A stretch of 64,000 bases of DNA from NCBI RefSeq assembly GCF_000744095.1, contig NZ_JQLI01000008.1:1054001-1118000 (forward strand). Direction: 5' to 3'. Of this stretch, positions 25,255 through 35,702 are shown piece after piece. The stretch's first letter is position 1. Every line of letters starts with the position of its first letter. Position numbers and translations under genes: made by a program. Source of the DNA: Cupriavidus necator A5-1 (GTDB lineage Bacteria > Pseudomonadota > Gammaproteobacteria > Burkholderiales > Burkholderiaceae). A model generated the notes under the pieces. It was not told the DNA's origin, did no database searches, and saw only the letters and a program-made list of their open reading frames with translations.

Positions 25255-26790
25255 CTATTTCCGGACCTGCTTCAGTGCCCGCTCACGCGCGGCTTCCCTT
25301 TCCTCCATGAGCCGGTAGGCTGCGTAGTACTTGAAGATGTTGCGCACATAAGTGGTGGTTTCGATGCCGATCTTCTCCGCCACCACGATCTCGACATTGT
25401 TGAACCACTTGTCGGGATTCAGCCCGCGCGCCGCTGCCTCCTTGCGCATCTTGGCGATATTGCCGGGCCCGGCGTTGTAGCTGGCAAAGGCGAACAGCGG
25501 CCGGTCGGATTCCGAGAAATGCGCGTCGGGAAAGTACTTCGTCATCAGGCGGTCCATGTACTTGGCGCCGGCGTGGATGTTGGACTCGGCCACCTGGATA
25601 TTGCCCACCCTGAGCTCCTTGCCGGTGGCAGGCATGATCTGCATGATGCCGACCGCACCCACGCGGCTGCGCGCCTGCTGGTTGAGCTGTGATTCCTGGA
25701 ACCCCTGTGCGGCGAGCATCAGCGGGTCGAAGTGATAGTCCTTGCCGTACTTCTCGAAGAAGGCAACGGTCTGCTGGAAGCGCTTGTACTCGGTATCCTC
25801 GGTGTTGTTCTTGATCTGCTTGATCCGGCGCATGTATTGCTTGAGCAGGTATTCCGCCACGCCCTGCTTCTTGACGTGGTTGACATAGAAATCGTCGATT
25901 GCCTGCCGCAACTGCGGGCTGTTCTTGCGGAAGGCCCATCCGATATAGCCGCCTTCGCGCACTGCCAGGTCCTGGCGTACCTTGATGTCGGGCAGGATCT
26001 GCGCCCACATGGCCGCCTTCCAGTCATCGACCACGACGATCGGCAGCAGGCCCGCATTGACCATCTCGAGCACGTCTTCGTCTTCGAGGGCGTCGGGCAG
26101 CAGCACCAGCTGCATCGGTGCCTTGCCGGACTGGCGCAGGCGCTCGTTCAGCGCGGTCAGGCTTTCGTAGTAGCTGCTCGCCCGGCGCACGTGGACGGTC
26201 TTGCCCGCCAGGTCGTCCAGGCTCTTCAGCGCTGGTGACTTGGGGCCGGTCACGACCAGCTCGCGCACCGGCTTGCGATCGCGCGGCGCGAAAAAGTCGA
26301 CCTGCTTCAGCCTGGTCTCGGTCTCGGTCAGGTTGCCGGCGGCGATATCGCCCAGGCCCGCCGCCAGGTCGGGCAGCAGGCGGTCGCGCGTGGTGGGGAT
26401 GATGATGACGGTGAGCGGACGCTTGCCAAGACGATCGGCGTAGGTCTTGTTCAGGTAGCGCTCGAATTCCCGCACCAGCTCTGCGGTCAGACCGCGCTCA
26501 TGGCCTTTGTCGCTGAAGTAGAGGGTGCGGCTGTATGGCACCAGCACGCGGATGACGCGGCTGTTGACCATCACATCGAAATCGCCCGTGCGCGGTTTCC
26601 TGGCCAGGTTCAGACCGCGCGGCTTAGCGGGCGTGCCGTCCGCGGCTTTCGCTGCCGGGGCCGCCGCGGGTGCGGATGCCGGCGCCGCCTTCTGCTGCGC
26701 TACGGCAAACGTGCTGTACAGGCTGAATGCGCCCATCAGGCCGGACAGGAACAGGCCTGCGAACCAGTGGTGCGGGTGAAGAGCGGACAT
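25255..26790 (-). CDS. MltF-like lytic transglycosylase with solute-binding domain
   Basis: Envelope peptidoglycan-cleaving enzyme of 511 residues. A signal sequence (FAGLFLSGLMGAFSLYSTFAVAQ) is followed by a family-3 periplasmic solute-binding domain (about 75-300; IRVLVPYSRTLYFSD, GDIAAGNLT, VDFFAPRDRKPVRELVV) and a C-terminal SLT domain beginning around residue 365. The SLT domain shows the catalytic glutamate in QGFQESQLNQQARSRVGAVG, then IMQIMPATG and FAFASYNAGPGNI. This is the domain order of MltF, which releases anhydromuropeptides. It appears monocistronic. Confidence 0.9.
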   Translation of the reverse strand: MSALHPHHWFAGLFLSGLMGAFSLYSTFAVAQQKAAPASAPAAAPAAKAADGTPAKPRGLNLARKPRTGDFDVMVNSRVIRVLVPYSRTLYFSDKGHERGLTAELVREFERYLNKTYADRLGKRPLTVIIIPTTRDRLLPDLAAGLGDIAAGNLTETETRLKQVDFFAPRDRKPVRELVVTGPKSPALKSLDDLAGKTVHVRRASSYYESLTALNERLRQSGKAPMQLVLLPDALEDEDVLEMVNAGLLPIVVVDDWKAAMWAQILPDIKVRQDLAVREGGYIGWAFRKNSPQLRQAIDDFYVNHVKKQGVAEYLLKQYMRRIKQIKNNTEDTEYKRFQQTVAFFEKYGKDYHFDPLMLAAQGFQESQLNQQARSRVGAVGIMQIMPATGKELRVGNIQVAESNIHAGAKYMDRLMTKYFPDAHFSESDRPLFAFASYNAGPGNIAKMRKEAAARGLNPDKWFNNVEIVVAEKIGIETTTYVRNIFKYYAAYRLMEEREAARERALKQVRK

Positions 26791-26913
26791 GGCGCAGATG
26801 GCAAGCCGGGCGGAAAGGCGCGCGACTCGTATATATCGAGTCTAGGCGCGATCCTGCCTGTTACAAGCTGCCAACCCCGGATGTGCCGCCGGCAAAAGGA
26901 GGGAATACGACAG

Positions 26914-26948
26914 GCAAAAAAGAAGGTGGCCGGCTGCTCCCGGCCACC
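26914..26948 (-). terminator. Rho-independent terminator
   Basis: The stem GGTGGCCGG/CCGGCCACC, on the minus strand followed by a T-run, lies 20 bp after the stop of the small secreted protein gene. Confidence 0.8.
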
Positions 26949-26968
26949 CCGTTCTGCGCCGGCGGGCG

Positions 26969-27379
26969 CTATTGCTTAGGCGCGGCCATTTGGTCCTTGG
27001 CCACTGCGTCCGCAGCCGTGTTCTCGACCTTGCGCTCCTGCTTGGCCGCGCCGACGTCCTGCTTGTACTCGCCCTTGGCCGCCTTCTTCTTGGCCTTGTA
27101 CTCGGCCGAGGCTTTCTGGCGTGCCTCACGGCGCTCGACCAGTGGATCCTTTGGCGGTTGGATCTGGGTCACGCCGGGCGATGCACCTTGGGAGCCTGCC
27201 GCGGTGCCAGGGACGGCCGGGGTTGCCGGGGTGGCCGGCATGCCCTGGGCAGCCGGGGTTGCCGGTGTGGCAGGGCTGGCCGGCGTCTGGGCAATCGCCG
27301 CGGCGCAGCTGAGGCCTGCCAGGCCTGCGGCAATCGCGCTGACGAGCTTAGGAAGGCGAGCGGGCTGTTTCGGATCCAT
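26969..27379 (-). CDS. Small secreted protein with Pro/Ala/Thr-rich and Lys-rich parts, function unknown
   Basis: A 136-residue protein that I do not recognise. It has a signal peptide (about residues 10-31, ending AAAIAQ), a low-complexity segment built of TPATPA-like repeats (about 32-65), and a charged C-terminal half with Lys/Ala-rich helix-forming sequence (EYKAKKKAAKGEYKQ). AGGT lies shortly before the ATG at 27379. It is followed by a clear terminator, supporting a real transcript. The upstream region is truncated by an IS1634-family element about 105 bp before the start, so its native promoter may be affected. Confidence 0.7.
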   Translation of the reverse strand: MDPKQPARLPKLVSAIAAGLAGLSCAAAIAQTPASPATPATPAAQGMPATPATPAVPGTAAGSQGASPGVTQIQPPKDPLVERREARQKASAEYKAKKKAAKGEYKQDVGAAKQERKVENTAADAVAKDQMAAPKQ

Positions 27380-27558
27380 GGAAAACCTCCAGAGTTATTG
27401 TCGGAGGCGCCGGCAGCGGACGTGCCCGGCGCGGCTTCTGCCGCACATTCCTGCCGGAGCGGGAATGCAACGGTAGCCCTCAGTCTAGGCCGAACTTTGA
27501 GCACGCGGCGCGCATAACGCTTTGATTCCTCGCGGTTATGTGCTCGCGAGCGAGTCGA

Positions 27559-29307
27559 TTACTGGGTACAGGCGACGGGGCTGATGTTGAGGAGGCGGAA
27601 GGCCTTTTCTTGAACTGGGGTCGGCCGCGTGATCATGACGATCTTTGCCTGCGGGTTCAGGGGGGTGTGACAGACGTTGTACGCGAGCGTGGCCAGATCA
27701 TCGAGCAACGTGCGGAAGCTGTGCACCGGCAAGCCGTCCTCGCCAAGCCTGGTGGCGTCCTTGGCTTTCGCCTGGTCCGAGCGTCGTGCCTTGGCCACTG
27801 GCGAAGGCCGGGCCGCACGCGCAAGCTCGACGTATTCATCGTCAAACAGCATCGGCTTTAACGTCTCGCGCATGTGCCACTCGACGTAATAAGCGAGCAT
27901 GCACAGAAAGACGTGAGCGCGCACGCGCGCGGCGTTCCAATGGAACACGGGGCGCACCTGCAGATCGACCGTCTTGAGCGAACGGAAGGCCCGCTCCACC
28001 ACTGCCAGCCCCTTGTAGGCCGTCACGGCCGCCTCAGCTGACAGGTCCGTTGCCGGCAGGCTCGTACGCACCACGTACAGGCCATCGAGTGCAGCCTCCT
28101 GCTGAATCTGTTCGGCCTTGCGCCCCCACGTGAAGCTCGAGTCGGTGATGCTCAGCTCGAAGTGCTTGCCCATCCTGAAGTGATCGATGACGCGGCCTAC
28201 GCGCAGGGCAATCGCCTCGGTGCCCTTGAGGCGGTTGCGGGCACGCGTGGTCGCGTCGGTAATCTTCATCAACTCGGCTTCGGTGGCCTGCAGCAGCGCC
28301 TCGCGTTTGCGGCTGCGCTCCTCGGCCAGTAGCGGATTGCGACACACGATGAGCCGCTCGCCGGGGAACGCCTCGCTGGTCACCTCCAGCAGGTTGCGCT
28401 CATCGAACAGCGAGGGCTGGAAGGGGCCCTTCTCATGAGCAAGCGCGGCCATCTGCGGCGCGCGCAGGCTGCTCACCCAGTCCAGGCCAGCCGGGCGCAA
28501 GACCGAGTCGATGCGCGCCTGCGTGAGCATGCCCCGGTCGCCCACCCACGCGAGCTTCTCGATGCCATAGCGATTCTTGAGCTTGTCCACCTGCGAGGCC
28601 ACGGTTGCCGGATCGGCGGTGTTGCCAGCGAAGACTTCGACTGCCACCGGACAGCCCTCAGGCGTGCAAACCAGACCGAACACGATCTGGGGATCGTCGC
28701 GCTTGCCATCGCGGCTGTAGCCGTGGGCGGCAAGCTCGCAGCAGCGTCCCGTCACCCACGTGGAAGTGAGGTCATAGAGCACCAGCGTACTGCCGCTCAG
28801 ATGCTGCCTGGCAAGCCGCTTCTCGATGCCTTCCTGAGCGTCTCCCAGCCAGTCGAGCGCGGCATAGACCTGCTCGAGTTCGACGTCGCCCAACTTCAGC
28901 AGTCGCGACAGCGAGTGGGTCGCGGTCTCGTCGCGCAACATGCGATGCGTGGCGAGCTTGGACGCGGGGGACACCACCCGCGCCACCAGCAGTGCCATCA
29001 CCACCGAGCGCAGCGCGGCCGGCGCTGAGGACAACCACTGCTCGGCGCCGCAGGCGCGCGCCGCGCCAAGCACGGCGGCCACGTGTCCGTGTGGCAGGCT
29101 GCGCTCGATCACGAAGGCCTCATCGGCGGACGACACCGCGACGCCACCGCGTAGCAGCACCTTCAAGCCTTCGATGACCTCGGCGGGCAGCGACGAGAGA
29201 TTGGCGAGGGTGCGCTTCTTGACCGTGTTGCCGTCGCGATAGGACTCGCGCAGCAGGATGGCGGGGGGCGAGTTGCGGTTCGGGACGTGTTCGATATACA
29301 TGAACAC
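27559..29307 (-). CDS. IS1634-family transposase (DDE, IS4-like)
   Basis: Full-length 582-residue transposase. The N-terminal region MYIEHVPNRNSPPAILLRES is typical of IS1634 proteins. The DDE core shows VLYDLTSTWVTGR (first Asp), WVGDRGMLTQARID (second Asp) and, after a long insertion, YKGLAVVERAFRSLKTVDL (Glu in the Y-(x)-R/E-x6-K-like motif). No frameshift or internal stop is present, so the element could be active. Confidence 0.93.
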   Translation of the reverse strand: MFMYIEHVPNRNSPPAILLRESYRDGNTVKKRTLANLSSLPAEVIEGLKVLLRGGVAVSSADEAFVIERSLPHGHVAAVLGAARACGAEQWLSSAPAALRSVVMALLVARVVSPASKLATHRMLRDETATHSLSRLLKLGDVELEQVYAALDWLGDAQEGIEKRLARQHLSGSTLVLYDLTSTWVTGRCCELAAHGYSRDGKRDDPQIVFGLVCTPEGCPVAVEVFAGNTADPATVASQVDKLKNRYGIEKLAWVGDRGMLTQARIDSVLRPAGLDWVSSLRAPQMAALAHEKGPFQPSLFDERNLLEVTSEAFPGERLIVCRNPLLAEERSRKREALLQATEAELMKITDATTRARNRLKGTEAIALRVGRVIDHFRMGKHFELSITDSSFTWGRKAEQIQQEAALDGLYVVRTSLPATDLSAEAAVTAYKGLAVVERAFRSLKTVDLQVRPVFHWNAARVRAHVFLCMLAYYVEWHMRETLKPMLFDDEYVELARAARPSPVAKARRSDQAKAKDATRLGEDGLPVHSFRTLLDDLATLAYNVCHTPLNPQAKIVMITRPTPVQEKAFRLLNISPVACTQ

Positions 29308-29378
29308 CTATTCAAGCACAAAGCTACCGAAACACAATAGATAAATACTAATTTACATGGCTACATAATAGCCTCAAA

Positions 29379-29419
29379 AAATAGCCGGAACCCACTGCTG
29401 ATGCGGATTCCGGCTATTT
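29379..29419. terminator. Hairpin inside the IS1634 element, upstream of its transposase
   Basis: AAATAGCCGGAA (29379-29390) pairs perfectly with TTCCGGCTATTT (29408-29419). Located between the element end and the transposase start, it resembles hairpins that block incoming transcription into a transposase gene. Confidence 0.55.
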
Positions 29420-29441
29420 GAGAAGCCAAAGTTCGGTCTAG

Positions 29442-29898
29442 GCAGCTTGGCAGTGTTGCGCTGTCGGGCATGCGCCCGAAGCGGTGCCGGGCATACTCCT
29501 ACAAGTCCGGCGTTGCGCCACGGCAACTCTCCGGGGGGCAGGCGGATGCGGTTGCCTGGCGCTGTCCGGCATCTTGCGCCGGAGCCCATCGCGGAGGAAC
29601 CAGTTGCTGATGCAGTGGGTGTGGGCGGCTCAAAATCCTTCTTAAATCCTCCGTGAGCGTGATCCCACTGCGGCGCCCGGAACTGAACTCGCTGCCGGCG
29701 ATTCCCGTGGTGGTGGACCGTTACCTTGGCGCATGGCGTAGCCGAGTGTGGCCTTCGGCGAAGTGGGGTAAGGCCGCCGTTAAAGTTAAAAAGAATTAAG
29801 ACGACCAAACGAGAATATTAAGGACGCGGTGACGCTGGTCTCATTTACCCTTGGAGGTCGCGAAATCGACTGCTCTTCAAGGAGAAACGGCAAGGACC
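29442..29898. other. Intergenic stretch without recognisable gene
   Basis: About 450 bp between the IS1634 element and the DUF1254 pseudogene. Short open frames here have no family features. The AT-rich segment near 29780-29825 may contain the promoter of the pseudogene. Confidence 0.5.
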
Positions 29899-31279
29899 GT
29901 GAAAAGAAGAATCCTCGTCAGCCAGCGCGACGCAATTTCCTGGTCGCCGGAGGGGCCGCGGTCGCGGCAACCGCCTTGCCCGCAGCCACCGGCTTCGCGC
30001 AAGCACAAGTCCAGCCGCCCGCATTACCCGTCGAGCCATCCCCCAACTGGACCCGGGCAATGCCGCCGACGCCTGAAATACGCGGGTCAGGCTTACCGAG
30101 CAATATGCCAGGCATGTCGGACGCGACGCCTATTTCTGGACCTGGCCGATGGTCAATGTCTTCAATCGCCGGCGGCATTTTTCGACGGTGAAGGAACCTG
30201 CCCGCTTCGGGCCCCTGATCCAGGCGCCGGTCAACCAGTTCGCGATGCTGACGGATTATGTCGATCCCGGCGAGCGGGCGGTGGCGTGTCCTAACCAGGA
30301 CGTGGTCTATGGCCTTGGCGCAATCGGGCTGGATGTCTCGCCTGTGGTGTATCAGGTAGTGGATCTGCGCACCGACAGCTTTGTCCAGCTCGGCAAGATG
30401 TACAACAACACCACGCCGGGGTTCTACATGCTGGTGGGGCCGAGCTGGAAAGGCGAGGTACCGAAAGGCATTACCCGGTTCCGCTCGCCGACCAACACCG
30501 GCCTGGTCGGGCCCCGTATATTCATGGACGATACCGCGGAGGACAGGAAGGCCATCCAGCAGGTGTTGCGCGGCGTGCTGATGTATCCGCTGGCCGAATA
30601 CGACGGCCGCATGAAGACCAAGGACTGGGCCGCGCTCCCGAAAGTTGCCGCGCCGCCCCAGGGCGCGCAGGCGCTGGCCGTACTGGCAGCCGCCAGGAAT
30701 GATCCCAAGTTGAAGCAGGCGATGACCGAGGGCGCAAAGGAAGCCGACGAGCAACTGGTCAGGCCGCTGTTCCAGTTCCGCAACTTTGCCCAGCCGCTGC
30801 CCCACAGCTGGGGCACGATTTCCAATGAGTCCGCATTCGGCACCGACTACTACACCGCGTACCGCGGCGGCAAAGGCCAATATCCTGGTCAACTCACCGA
30901 ACGAGACCAAGTACTATTACCTGGATCTTGACGCCAGCGGCGCGCGGCTGAACAGCGCCAACCGCTACACCATCACCTTCCCCAAGGACGCTACGCCGCC
31001 GGTCAACGGATTCTGGTCGCTGTCGATCTACAATTCGAATCATTTCTTTGTCGCCAATCCAATCAATCGGTTTTCGGTTGGCACAAAGAACAAGGATCTG
31101 CAGCCGAACAATGATGGCTCTCTGACCATCTATGTGCAGGCAACGCCGCCGGGCAACCCGCTCCAGCACGCCAACTGGCTGCCGGCGCCGAAGGGCGACT
31201 TCTCGCTCTATGTCCGGGCTGGCCTAAGGCGCCAGTGCTCGACGGTTCATGGACGCCGCCTCCGGTCAGGCGCGCGTGA
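29899..31279 (+). pseudogene. Tat-exported DUF1254/DUF1214 protein, broken by several frameshifts
   Basis: Family features are spread over different frames. A GTG at 29899 opens VKRRILV; the twin-arginine-like RRNFLVAGGAAVAATAL follows in another frame near 29930-29990. The DUF1254 part (HVGRDAYFWTWPMVNVFNRR onward, about 30110-30850) is in a third. DUF1214 (RTAAAKANILVNSPNETKYY onward) resumes after one extra base near 30855. Near 31220 about four bases are missing, after which the expected C-terminus WPKAPVLDGSWTPPPVRR reads in yet another frame to TGA 31277-31279. Such proteins are exported and of unclear function. Multiple independent lesions make sequencing error an unlikely sole cause. 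Confidence 0.85.
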
Positions 31280-31401
31280 ACGGAAGGGGGCTTTTGCCGG
31301 CCTGATCCAAGAGCCCGTGTGGCTGCTTCCGTAGCCACCTTCGGCGTACAACCTCATCTCGGCAATCGCGCCCCCGGGAAAACCCGCATCAAGGCCGTGT
31401 C

Positions 31402-31430
31402 TTGAAATGGTCCTACCCCGTCCCTATAAT
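31402..31430 (+). promoter_or_regulatory. groESL promoter
   Basis: TTGAAA (31402-31407), a 17-bp spacer and a perfect TATAAT (31425-31430) form a strong vegetative promoter. The preceding C makes the -35 CTTGAAA, also close to the sigma-32 -35 element. It directly abuts the CIRCE operator. Confidence 0.85.
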
Positions 31431-31456
31431 TAGCACTCGCCGGGGGTGAGTGCTAA
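31430..31456. promoter_or_regulatory. CIRCE operator (HrcA binding site)
   Basis: Perfect consensus TTAGCACTC-N9-GAGTGCTAA, starting at the last base of the -10 box and lying 104 bp before groES. HrcA is the known repressor acting on CIRCE. Confidence 0.97.
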
Positions 31457-31560
31457 CAGCACAGTGAGCCCCTTGCGGCACCTGAACATTTCAGACGGCC
31501 GTCGCCTCGGTAGCCGGCCGATTTGTGATTAGAAACTCACTTTTGCATCTAGGAGTCCGT

Positions 31561-31851
31561 ATGAATCTGCGTCCTTTGCACGACCGCGTGATCGTGAAGC
31601 GTCTGGACAACGAAACCAAGACCGCGTCCGGTATCGTGATTCCCGACAACGCTGCCGAGAAGCCTGATCAAGGCGAAGTACTGGCAATCGGTCCTGGCAA
31701 GAAGGATGACAAGGGCAACAACATCGCCCTCGACGTCAAGGTCGGTGACCGCGTGCTGTTCGGCAAGTACGCCGGCCAAGCCGTGAAGGTGGAAGGCCAG
31801 GAACTGCTGGTCATGCGCGAAGAAGACATCATGGCCGTGGTGAACAAGTAA
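31561..31851 (+). CDS. groES: Co-chaperonin GroES
   Basis: Heptameric lid of the GroEL folding chamber, 96 residues. The sequence MNLRPLHDRVIVKRLDNETK, the mobile loop KTASGIVIPDNAAEKPDQGE and the GDRVLFGKYAGQAVKV strand are standard. A GGAG ribosome site precedes the ATG. It is the first gene of a two-gene heat-shock operon, 45 bp before groEL, under the CIRCE/TATAAT control region. Confidence 0.99.
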   Translation: MNLRPLHDRVIVKRLDNETKTASGIVIPDNAAEKPDQGEVLAIGPGKKDDKGNNIALDVKVGDRVLFGKYAGQAVKVEGQELLVMREEDIMAVVNK

Positions 31852-31896
31852 TTCACCGACTGACCGCCACCCGTACAGATTTCAGGAGATTCAAGA

Positions 31897-33540
<1,644 letters not shown>

Positions 33541-33582
33541 TTCATCGCCGACCGACTGCCCTTACGGGCAGGCTGTCTGAAC

Positions 33583-33618
33583 AAAAACCCCCGCGGGTGC
33601 GAGCCCGCGGGGGTTTTT
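33583..33618 (+). terminator. Rho-independent terminator after groEL
   Basis: AAAAACCCCCGCGGG and CCCGCGGGGGTTTTT form a 15-bp stem with a 6-base loop ending in T5. It is nearly symmetrical and may also stop transcription coming from the opposite side. Confidence 0.93.
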
Positions 33619-33657
33619 ATTTTTGGACGGTGCCCGCTGGAGGCGCGCACCGCGGCG

Positions 33658-34443
33658 TCAGACGTCGACCACGCAGCACCAGTCGAAGCGCGGGTTCTCC
33701 GGCTCGCCGGTACGCCGGCTGACATAGCCGCGCGGATTGCACACCACGCGCGAATCGTCGATGCAGTAGTCGAAGCTGGTGTGGGTATGGCCGTGGATCC
33801 ACAGGTCGGCCTGCGCCACCAGGTCGGGCCGACGCGACAGGAAGCCGCCGGAAACCAGGTCGTGCGAATAGCGCGGGTCCAGGCTGCCGAGGTCGGGGCC
33901 GTGATGAGTGACTACCACCGTCTTGCCGTCGAAGGGCTGCGCCAGCTGGGCGGCGAGCCAGGCCGACGCGGCCTGGTGGCGCGCCAGCGCGTCCTCCGGC
34001 GTGAAGTGTCGCGTGCGGCCGTCGTCGCCGGCCAGCTCGATCAGGCGGTGGTCCAGCATCACTGCGGCGCAGGCCTGCATCGCGTCTTCGCGCCGGTCGT
34101 TGCCGAACAGCGTGTAGTCCGTCCACCAGGTCGTGCCGAGAATGCGCACGCGCCCGCGCGCACCGCTGAACTCGGCCACCGCGCCGTTGAGCACTTGCAT
34201 CCCGGGGTGGTCGGTGGCGGCTTCCCTCATCAAGCGGTCGACCGTATCGAAGTTGCTTTCGTAGTACTCGTGGTTGCCGGGGACATAGACCACCGGCTGG
34301 CTGAAGGTGCGTGCCGCCCAGTCGATGCCGTCGCGGCCGTTGGCGATATCGCCGGCCAGAACCACGATGTCCGCATCGCAGCCGGGCACAGACTGCGGCA
34401 TGTTGTGCTCGATATGGAGGTCGCTCAGGATGCGTAGCTTCAT
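33658..34443 (-). CDS. Calcineurin-like metallophosphoesterase
   Basis: Cytosolic metal-dependent phosphoesterase of 261 residues. All metal-binding motifs are readable: LSDLHIEHN, VLAGDIANG, VPGNHEYY, VVTHHGPD and WIHGHTHTSFDY. GGAG lies about 5 bp before the ATG at 34443, where family homology begins; the frame is open further upstream without conserved sequence. It is convergent with groEL and stands alone. Substrate unknown. Confidence 0.9.
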   Translation of the reverse strand: MKLRILSDLHIEHNMPQSVPGCDADIVVLAGDIANGRDGIDWAARTFSQPVVYVPGNHEYYESNFDTVDRLMREAATDHPGMQVLNGAVAEFSGARGRVRILGTTWWTDYTLFGNDRREDAMQACAAVMLDHRLIELAGDDGRTRHFTPEDALARHQAASAWLAAQLAQPFDGKTVVVTHHGPDLGSLDPRYSHDLVSGGFLSRRPDLVAQADLWIHGHTHTSFDYCIDDSRVVCNPRGYVSRRTGEPENPRFDWCCVVDV

Positions 34444-34566
34444 GGGGACTCCGGGGCGAGCCGGGCTCGCTGCATGGGCCGCCGCGGCGGCGTGGGGATT
34501 GCCTGCATTCTTAAGAAGCCCGCCGGTCTGGTCAAGCCCCAGGGCCATCCGGCAAAAAAAACAGAA

Positions 34567-34595
34567 AAGAAAAAAGCCCGGAACCAGGTCCGGGC
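34567..34595 (-). terminator. Terminator of the tad operon
   Basis: The stem GCCCGGA/TCCGGGC is followed on the minus strand by a T-run (TTTTTTCTTTTC). It lies about 70 bp after the tadC stop. Confidence 0.85.
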
Positions 34596-34667
34596 AAGGG
34601 ACTGTCTGGCCGGCATTGCGCCGGGAGACAGCCGGGGGAACCGTTAGCGGTACCCAAGTGTGTGGCG

Positions 34668-35639
34668 TCACCCGCCCTGGCCTGCCATGGTCGGCAGCAG
34701 GACACGGTAGATCTGGATAAACGCCGGCCCCAGCAGCACCAGCAGCAGCGACGGGAAGATCGTGAAGATCAGCGGGAACAGCAGCTTGAGGGCGATCTTG
34801 GCGGCCTGCTCCTCGGCCAGCATGCGGCGCTTGGTGCGCAGCATGTCGGACAGCACACGCAGCGACTCGCCCAGGCTGGTGCCGAAGCGTTCGGCCTGGA
34901 TCAGCATCGACGCAAACTTGTCCACGTCCTCGACGCCGGTGCGCAGCGACAGGTTCGACAACGCCTTTTCCTTGGAGAAGCCGGAGCGCAGTTCCAGCAG
35001 CATCAGTTGCAGCTCATCGGCCAGCACCGGGCAGCGCAGCGCGAGTTCGTCGGCCACCCGCATCAGTGCCGCATCTAGCCCGAGTCCCGCCTCCACACAG
35101 ACCGTCAGCAGGTCGATCACGTCCGGGAACTCTTCGAATACCAGGCGCTTGCGCTGCGACACCTTGCGCGCCAGCACCACGTTCGGCAGGTAGTAGCCGA
35201 GTGCGCCCAGCACCGCCAGCAGCCCGAACATCATGTTGCGCTCCTGGAAGGCCGGCTGGCCGCTGAGCGCCAACAGCCCGATCATCGGCAGCACCACCGC
35301 CAGTACCGTCTTGCCGGCAAAGTACATCGGCGCGGCGCTGGCGTTGCGCCAGCCGGCGTTCATGAAGCGCACACGCAGCTGCGAGTTCTCCCAGCCTTCC
35401 TTGGGCAACGACAGGCGCGAGATATGCCTGGACCACTGCAGCATCTTCTCGACCCAGGCATGCTGTTTGCCGGCGTCGGCTTCCACCCGCCCCTGCCCGG
35501 CGATCTGCTCCATGCGCCCTCGCATGCGGTTGGGCGACAGCACGTGCAGCACGCCGAACACAATGCCGAACGCGGCCACGAAAATCAGCCCAAGCACGAC
35601 CAACTGGTCTGGCTGGAACCCCTGGAAAATGCCTTGCAT
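34668..35639 (-). CDS. tadC: Tad pilus inner-membrane platform protein TadC
   Basis: Type II secretion F-like membrane protein of 323 residues that, with TadB, anchors the TadA motor during Flp pilus assembly. Hydrophobic segments occur at the N-terminus (LVVLGLIFVAAFGIVFGVL), around 105-160, and at the C-terminus (LLFPLIFTIFPSLLLVLLG). The T2SF domain includes FPDVIDLLTVCVEAGLGLDAAL. GGGGAG precedes the ATG at 35639. Last gene of the operon, followed by a terminator. Confidence 0.93.
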   Translation of the reverse strand: MQGIFQGFQPDQLVVLGLIFVAAFGIVFGVLHVLSPNRMRGRMEQIAGQGRVEADAGKQHAWVEKMLQWSRHISRLSLPKEGWENSQLRVRFMNAGWRNASAAPMYFAGKTVLAVVLPMIGLLALSGQPAFQERNMMFGLLAVLGALGYYLPNVVLARKVSQRKRLVFEEFPDVIDLLTVCVEAGLGLDAALMRVADELALRCPVLADELQLMLLELRSGFSKEKALSNLSLRTGVEDVDKFASMLIQAERFGTSLGESLRVLSDMLRTKRRMLAEEQAAKIALKLLFPLIFTIFPSLLLVLLGPAFIQIYRVLLPTMAGQGG

Positions 35640-35702
35640 GATGGACTCCCCTCTCGACGGCTGTGCGTTTTTGTTATGGCAGTTGGCGCTGCATGCCCGC
35701 GC

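Larger units (their letters stand above)
27485..29441 (-). mobile_element. IS1634-family insertion sequence
   Basis: About 1.96 kb carrying one transposase gene. Terminal inverted repeats share the 15-bp motif CTAGRCCGAACTTTG: CTAGGCCGAACTTTG at 27485-27499 and its inverted partner CAAAGTTCGGTCTAG at 27427+2000 (29427-29441). An obvious target duplication was not found, so the outer limits may be off by several bases. Confidence 0.8.

Noticed and set aside
27475..29450. Target-site duplication of the IS1634 element
   Set aside because: Bases outside the inverted repeats do not form a convincing direct repeat.
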